From DAOPZC01 sp035353175 (GTDB taxonomy: Bacteria > Verrucomicrobiota > Kiritimatiellia > RFP12 > UBA1067), in the NCBI GenBank assembly GCA_035353175.1, contig DAOPZC010000040.1:1-45769 (forward strand): DNA of 45,769 bases, read 5' to 3'. Numbering within the stretch: the first letter of the stretch is position 1; each line of letters opens with the position of its first letter. Positions 41,234-45,769 of the stretch are shown here, one piece after another. Made by a program: the position numbers and the translations under genes. The notes under the pieces were generated by a model, which made no database searches, was not told where the DNA came from, and was given only the letters and a program-made list of their open reading frames with translations.

Positions 41234-41263
41234 TTTATAGCACTCATCGGCGCGTGGTGACAA
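41234..41263 (-). promoter_or_regulatory. Promoter of the CocE/NonD hydrolase gene
   Basis: Minus strand TTGTCA (41263-41258), an 18-bp spacer and TATAAA (41239-41234), about 40 bp before the ATG at 41195. Confidence 0.68.
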
Positions 41264-41352
41264 TTCGTATCTGTCGTTCATGTAATCGGCTGGTGGCTGG
41301 GGGTTTGGCAGGTGGGCGCGAGGGTAAGTGCAAGGGAGGGGATAATGGACCC

Positions 41353-41418
41353 TGTTGGTGTACCGGCTTGTTTAGCCGGCTGGTGCGGACCTGGCCGACT
41401 GAAGTCGGTACACCAGCC
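41353..41418. repeat. Palindromic repeat element copy B (inverted relative to copy A)
   Basis: A 26-bp block (41393-41418) is the exact reverse complement of 39335-39360, and TGTTGGTGT at 41353-41361 matches the other end of copy A. Hairpins CCGGCT-5-AGCCGG and CCGACT-GA-AGTCGG lie inside. The 41264-41580 gap otherwise has a G-rich tract near 41280-41345 and no gene. Confidence 0.75.
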
Positions 41419-41537
41419 TGTACCGCTCCGTTTCCGCCATTCCTCGCGTTCGTCTGCCGCACCCCAGCCTCCAACCGATTACGTCGTTCATCTGGGCGGG
41501 CGCATCCCCGACACATTGTGGGATCTCTGACCAATCA

Positions 41538-41566
41538 TTGACAAAGCGCAGCGCCTCTGGTTAATG
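41538..41566 (+). promoter_or_regulatory. Possible promoter of the small protein-GH78 unit
   Basis: Perfect TTGACA (41538-41543), a 17-bp spacer and TTAATG (41561-41566); the -10 is a weak match. It lies 15 bp before the ATG at 41581. GTTAA/TTAAC inverted arms (41560-41577) overlap it. Confidence 0.45.
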
Positions 41567-41580
41567 TACCCGTTAACACT

Positions 41581-41874
41581 ATGCACATCACCTATTCCTC
41601 AATGCTTTCCGCGCCGGTTATCGCGGCGCTTCAGTCGCGGGAGCGGTATATTCGTGCGGCGCTGACCGCCCTTCCCGCGGAGGGTTCATTCCACTGGACC
41701 GCGTGGCCCATGCGTGACGGTTCCGACTGCTACGTGCTGCGCCAGTCCGGCGACAACGACCGCTGCCTGGTCTGGTTCACCCAAAACGAAATTCAACGAA
41801 AATTCACCGAAGAGCGAATCACGGTCGAGATCCGCGAACAGAAACGCGTGACGCCGGGAAAAGAAGCGAACTGA
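41581..41874 (+). CDS. Small protein of unknown function
   Basis: 97 residues, not recognised. It has a plausible mixed composition (SMLSAPVIAALQSRERYIRAAL, FHWTAWPMRDGSDCYVLRQSG, CLVWFTQNEIQRKF), an amphipathic helix near the N-terminus and an alternating strand-like middle. No signal peptide or transmembrane segment, so probably cytoplasmic. There is no Shine-Dalgarno before the ATG and the candidate promoter is very close, so it may be translated from a leaderless or very short leader. It ends 5 bp before the GH78 gene, suggesting an operon. GC-rich third positions support coding. Confidence 0.6.
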   Translation: MHITYSSMLSAPVIAALQSRERYIRAALTALPAEGSFHWTAWPMRDGSDCYVLRQSGDNDRCLVWFTQNEIQRKFTEERITVEIREQKRVTPGKEAN

Positions 41875-41879
41875 CCAAC

Positions 41880-44800
41880 ATGCACCTGAAAATTTTTGTT
41901 TTATCGGCCCTCGGCACGGTCCGGCTGGCGGCAGCCGCGATGACGGTCGGAGAGACTCGCTGCGAATACGCGGTGAACCCCGTCGGCATCGACACGTTGC
42001 AACCGCGCTTGAGCTGGAAGCTGACCGATCAGACGCGTAATCAGATCCAGACCGCGTATCAGATCCGCGTCGCGGAGACACAAGAAGCCCTCGAGAAAGG
42101 CGAAGGCCTGCTGTGGGACACCGACAAAACCGTCTCGAGCGACACCGCCCACATCGTCTACGAGGGTGCGCCCCTCCACGCCGGCATGCGCTGTTTCTGG
42201 CAGATCAGGGCGTGGGACCGCCAAGGCGCCCCCACACCGTGGAGCGCGCCCTCCTTTTGGCAGGTCGCATTGCTGACGGCGAACGACTGGAAAAATGCCC
42301 AGTGGATCGGGCCCGCCTCATCCGACACGCCGGAATGGCGCGACGTGACCCTTGTCGCGAACATCACGCTGAAAAAAGAGGCCTACGGGATTCTCTTCCG
42401 TGCCTGCGACGCAGCCAACGGCTACATGTGGCAACTCAATACGGCGATCGGTCGGGAGCCCCTGCTGCGGCCGCACATCCAGAAGAACGGCCAGTGGTCC
42501 ATGCTGCCCGCGGTCCCGCTGCGGAAATTCATTGCGGCGGGTGACGAGCTGAAACCTCACCGCATTGAAATCGAAACGCGCGGGAACACCATCCGGACAA
42601 GGATCGACGGCAAAACGGTCGACGAACGTACCGACGACACTTTCGTTTCCGGCACAGTCGGGTTCCGCGCCGACAGCAAGGAGCAGTCCTCCGTCGACGA
42701 CGTGACGGTCACCGACGCTTCTGGCAAAGTCCTGCTCAAAGAGGATTTCAACGGCAACAGCCCGGCGTTCCCCAAAGCCCAAACCGAGAAAGGGCAGCTC
42801 GCACTGCGCGGCACAACCTTGCTCCACAGGCCGCCTCTCGCGAAAGACTGCCCGCGCCTGCGCACGACGTTCACGTTGGAGAAGCCCGTGCGCCGCGCCA
42901 CCGCCTCGGTCTGCGGCCTCGGCTTCTACGAACTCTACCTGAACGGGCAAAAGGCCGACGTCCGCGTTCTGGCACCGGCCAACACGCCCTATTCGCAGCG
43001 TCTGCTGTTCGACACGATCGACGTCACGTCGCTCGTCAAACGGGGTGCAAACGGCATCGGGCTCTGGCTAGCCGCCGGCTACTCCGACGACTACTCGCAG
43101 TGGGGCTGGAAATGGGAAGAAGCCAAACGGGCGATCCTGCAGCTCGACGTGGTTTTCGAGGACGGGACCGCCACGTCAGTGGTCACCGACGAGAGCTGGC
43201 GGACGGGCCAAAGCCCGCTGACCTTTGCCAGCCTCTATGACGGCGAAATCCATGACGCGACGCTGGAAACCCCCGGGTGGGCCGAAGCGTCTTTCGCCGC
43301 GACGGGGTGGCAGCCGGCCCGAATCGCCACCCCGCCCCCCGCCAAGCTCGTGCCGAACATCATGCCGCCGCTTCGCGTCACCCAAACGCTGCGCCCGATC
43401 CGTGTCGCAGAACCCAAGCCGGGGGTGTTCGTGTTCGACATGGGCCAGAACTTCGCGGGCTGGGTCCGTGTGCGCGCCAAAGGTCCGCGCGGCACGCGCA
43501 TCACCCTGCGCCACAGCGAACTGCTCGGCCCGGACGGCATGCTCGACCCCTGGACGAACCGCCGCGCCAAAGCCACGGACACCTGCATCTTGGCCGGCGG
43601 GGAAACGGAAACGTACGAGCCGCGCTTCACCTACCACGGCTTCCGCTTCGTGGAGGTCTCCGGCTATCCGGGACGTCCCTCGCTGGACGACATCACGGGC
43701 TGCGTGGTCCATGCCGACGTGCAGCCGGCGGGCACGTTCGTCACCTCCGACGCAACCCTCAATCAGATCCACAGCAACTGCCTTTGGTCCATGCGAAGCA
43801 ACCTCATGAGCATCCCGACCGACTGCTGCATGCGCGACGAGCGCACTCCCTGCCAGATGGACTCGCTCGCCTACGAAGAGAACGCGCTGTGCAATTTCGA
43901 CATGAACCGCTACTACACCAAATGGCTCGACGATATCACCGGCGGACGCGGGAACCCCGACTGGAACGGCGATATGGTTTTTCTGCCTTGGCGACTCTAC
44001 AGGCACTATGGCGACCTGCGGATCCTCGAGAAACACTTCGAGAACATGCGGGGCTTTGTCGAGCATCTCAGCGCAAAGACGCCCGGCCACATCTACACGG
44101 ACGGATTCGGCGACTGGTGTCCGCCCAACGACGGCTCCTGGGACGGTTATCACGGCGACGTCACGGAGGTCAATACGTGCCTGTATGCGGCGCTCACGCG
44201 AATCGTCGCCGACACGGCCGCGCTTCTCGGGAAAGCCGACGACGCGGCACGTTTCGCCAAGCTTGCCGATGCCATCGCGGACGCGTTCAACGAAAAACGG
44301 TATGATGCGGCCCGCGCCGTCTACGGGGACGGCTCACAGACGACGGCGCTTCTGCCGCTCGCCTTCGGCCTTGTGCCCGAAGGACTTCGCGAGTCTGTTT
44401 TCGCGAGGCTCGTCGAGACGATCCGCACAAAAGATAAAGGGCGGCTGAACACCGGCATCTTCGGCACCCGCTATCTGGCCGACGTGCTGTGCGATTTCGG
44501 CGAAGCCGATCTCGCCCTGGGCATGCTGTCACAACCGGAGTATCCGGGCTTCGGCTTCCAGATCGCGCAAGGCGCGACAACGCTCTGGGAACAATGGAGC
44601 GTCAAAGGCGGCATGAACTCCCACAACCACGCGATGTTCGCGGGAGCAGGCACTTTCTTCTACACGCGACTGGCTGGCATCACGCCGTTAAAACCCGGAT
44701 TTTCCGAAATCGCCATCAGCCCGACGATGCCGAAAAACCTGACGTTCGCAGAGGCCTCGCTGGAGACCATAAAGGGACGTGTCGCCGTACGCTGGCAACG

Positions 44801-44984
44801 TCAAGGCGAATCCGTGACAATCGATCTGACGATCCCGGTCAACGCCACGGCGCGCATGACGCTGCCTCCCGCAAGCCTCCTGATAAAAAAAGGCGCCGGC
44901 TTGACGTTGGCGGGTAAAGATAACGGCAGGAATGTCTACTCAGCCGGCTCAGGATCTTATCAAGTAACCTGCAAACAGCCGTAG
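41880..44984 (+). CDS. Exported full-length GH78 alpha-L-rhamnosidase with an inserted sandwich domain
   Basis: 1034 residues with signal peptide (about 1-19). The N-terminal fibronectin-like domain (VNPVGIDTLQPRLSWKL, then FWQIRAWDRQG) is typical of the family. Residues about 155-295 (ITLKKEAYGILFRACDAANGY ... SGTVGFRADSKEQSSVDDV) look like an extra lectin-type sandwich. Then follow the usual rhamnosidase N-domain (GFYELYLNGQKAD, LAAGYSDDYSQWGW), the FDMGQNFAGWVRV domain, and the (alpha/alpha)6 barrel with the D-CCM-RDER motif (Asp648 to Arg655, general-acid region) and TLWEQWS with Glu904 (general-base position). It releases alpha-L-rhamnose from rhamnogalacturonan or glycosides. Linked to the small gene 5 bp upstream. 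Confidence 0.93.
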   Translation: MHLKIFVLSALGTVRLAAAAMTVGETRCEYAVNPVGIDTLQPRLSWKLTDQTRNQIQTAYQIRVAETQEALEKGEGLLWDTDKTVSSDTAHIVYEGAPLHAGMRCFWQIRAWDRQGAPTPWSAPSFWQVALLTANDWKNAQWIGPASSDTPEWRDVTLVANITLKKEAYGILFRACDAANGYMWQLNTAIGREPLLRPHIQKNGQWSMLPAVPLRKFIAAGDELKPHRIEIETRGNTIRTRIDGKTVDERTDDTFVSGTVGFRADSKEQSSVDDVTVTDASGKVLLKEDFNGNSPAFPKAQTEKGQLALRGTTLLHRPPLAKDCPRLRTTFTLEKPVRRATASVCGLGFYELYLNGQKADVRVLAPANTPYSQRLLFDTIDVTSLVKRGANGIGLWLAAGYSDDYSQWGWKWEEAKRAILQLDVVFEDGTATSVVTDESWRTGQSPLTFASLYDGEIHDATLETPGWAEASFAATGWQPARIATPPPAKLVPNIMPPLRVTQTLRPIRVAEPKPGVFVFDMGQNFAGWVRVRAKGPRGTRITLRHSELLGPDGMLDPWTNRRAKATDTCILAGGETETYEPRFTYHGFRFVEVSGYPGRPSLDDITGCVVHADVQPAGTFVTSDATLNQIHSNCLWSMRSNLMSIPTDCCMRDERTPCQMDSLAYEENALCNFDMNRYYTKWLDDITGGRGNPDWNGDMVFLPWRLYRHYGDLRILEKHFENMRGFVEHLSAKTPGHIYTDGFGDWCPPNDGSWDGYHGDVTEVNTCLYAALTRIVADTAALLGKADDAARFAKLADAIADAFNEKRYDAARAVYGDGSQTTALLPLAFGLVPEGLRESVFARLVETIRTKDKGRLNTGIFGTRYLADVLCDFGEADLALGMLSQPEYPGFGFQIAQGATTLWEQWSVKGGMNSHNHAMFAGAGTFFYTRLAGITPLKPGFSEIAISPTMPKNLTFAEASLETIKGRVAVRWQRQGESVTIDLTIPVNATARMTLPPASLLIKKGAGLTLAGKDNGRNVYSAGSGSYQVTCKQP

Positions 44985-45017
44985 CGGCTTAACCCCCATC
45001 GATTTCAATAGCGGCCC

Positions 45018-45769
45018 TTACGGCCGCGGGACCTTCTGCAGCTCGACGATCGCACGGGCCAGCTTGTCCCGGTGCGTTTCGATCGTGGCCGGATCGCGCG
45101 TAAAACTCGTCAGGCTCGCCGACACGTCCGCGGGCACGGCGAGCAACGCGGTCAGGTTCTCGCGCGTGCGCGGATCGAGCTTTGCGCCCTTCTCAGCCAG
45201 CAGCTTTTTCAGGATCACGAAATATTCATAATCCTCAAGCCCGTCCCGCAGCAACTCCAGCCGGTAACTGTCCACAGGGGCATCCAGCACAGGCCCGGCC
45301 GGCTTGCCGTCGGCTGCGGCCAACGGCGGATAGAGAAACCGCCCGTCTCCGTTGCCCCACGGCTGTTTCGTTCCCGGAGCAACCCCGTACCCCGACACCC
45401 AGCTCATGGGATCACGATACGGGTCCTGCGGACTCGCCGGATCCGGATACGCCGTGCCGCTGGTCCACCAGACCGTTTCCCAGATCAGGATGCCGGTCAC
45501 GCGCTCGGCCCACGTCTGCCACAGCCACACGCGCATCTCGGTGCCAGGATGGTCGATGAACTCGGTCGCGTACGGCGCCTTGGGTCCGCAGCAGACATAC
45601 CACCAGAACTGGTCGCCCGCGGCCCGCCGCTCCGCGAGGCCGGCCACGTTCAGCGAAGGCGTGAGCGGGCACCACAGGTTCGGCCCGTCAGCCAGCCCCT
45701 TTTCGACCTGCTCCGTCAGCATGCGGCGCAGCCCCGGCGCGTGCTTCTTCAGCTTGGCGAAGCCGTTCA
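45018..45769 (-). CDS. DUF4091/GH123-like glycoside hydrolase, C-terminal part (5' truncated by window edge)
   Basis: The frame stays open to the window end (NGFAKLKKHAPGLRR precedes the internal Met at 45722), so about 250 C-terminal residues are visible. Signature blocks of the DUF4091 domain: QFWWYVCCGPKAPYATEFIDHP, MRVWLWQTWAERVTGILIWE, TVWWTSGTAYPDP, PWGNGDGRFLYPP and YRLELLRDGLEDYEYFVIL. The family includes GH123 beta-N-acetylgalactosaminidases, but many PVC members are uncharacterised, so the substrate is open. A GC hairpin (GCGGCC-5-GGCCGC, 45011-45027) overlaps its stop without a T-run. Convergent with the GH78 gene, 33 bp apart. Confidence 0.85.
   Translation of the reverse strand, partial: NGFAKLKKHAPGLRRMLTEQVEKGLADGPNLWCPLTPSLNVAGLAERRAAGDQFWWYVCCGPKAPYATEFIDHPGTEMRVWLWQTWAERVTGILIWETVWWTSGTAYPDPASPQDPYRDPMSWVSGYGVAPGTKQPWGNGDGRFLYPPLAAADGKPAGPVLDAPVDSYRLELLRDGLEDYEYFVILKKLLAEKGAKLDPRTRENLTALLAVPADVSASLTSFTRDPATIETHRDKLARAIVELQKVPRP

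Noticed and set aside
45011..45027. Terminator between the GH78 and DUF4091 genes
   Set aside because: The GC hairpin is perfect, but neither strand has a T-run after it and it overlaps a stop codon, so termination is unsupported.

Overview
The window is about 46 kb of GC-rich bacterial DNA (roughly 60-65% GC by eye). It looks like accessory, carbohydrate-degrading territory of a PVC-superphylum bacterium, most likely Kiritimatiellota, Lentisphaerota or Verrucomicrobiota. That placement is an inference. It rests on the density of Sec- or Tat-exported glycoside hydrolases, beta-helix lyases, Gfo/Idh/MocA oxidoreductases and TIM-barrel isomerases, on a class II photolyase, and on several families of short palindromic repeats between genes. 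I see no transposase, phage gene, CRISPR array or rRNA.

Layout. 1-1531: 3' part of a GH127-type beta-L-arabinofuranosidase. 1532-2027: gene remnants, including the last ~75 codons of a YbgA-like (DUF1722) gene still overlapping a photolyase. 2020-8470: photolyase, a low-GC SOUL/glutathione-peroxidase fusion, tRNA-Thr, YqeY, a PQQ-type propeller and a DUF116-polyprenyl synthetase fusion. 8584-12263: Tat-exported GH1 beta-glucosidase, an unknown membrane-anchored protein with a possible papain-like site, and an SDR. 12755-16517: an operon of three Tat-signal proteins (oxidoreductase, TIM-barrel epimerase, enolase-superfamily enzyme). 16514-21075: radical SAM protein, a xylose-isomerase-like protein with an altered metal site, and an alpha/beta hydrolase. 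21095-36087: heparinase II/III-type lyase, pectate lyase, GH16, a double beta-helix protein, a short GH78, a TIM-barrel protein, a PD40/LamG lipoprotein and a second large beta-helix protein. 36569-37371: a NifX-like protein and its DUF134 regulator behind a strong promoter that overlaps two inverted repeats. 38094-45769: KDG-kinase-like PfkB protein, CocE/NonD hydrolase, full-length GH78 rhamnosidase and the 3' part of a DUF4091 glycosidase.

How it fits together. Arabinofuranosidase, two rhamnosidase-family enzymes, pectate and uronate lyases, beta-helix proteins, an esterase-like hydrolase and a KDG-type kinase together suggest breakdown of pectin or another rhamnose- and uronate-containing polysaccharide. 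No SusC/SusD pair and no sulfatase is visible, so this is not a Bacteroidetes-type PUL or a sulfated-polysaccharide locus. Several genes carry clear promoters or terminators, listed below. At least three families of short palindromes occupy the larger gaps, and one pair lies in inverted orientation around the CocE gene.
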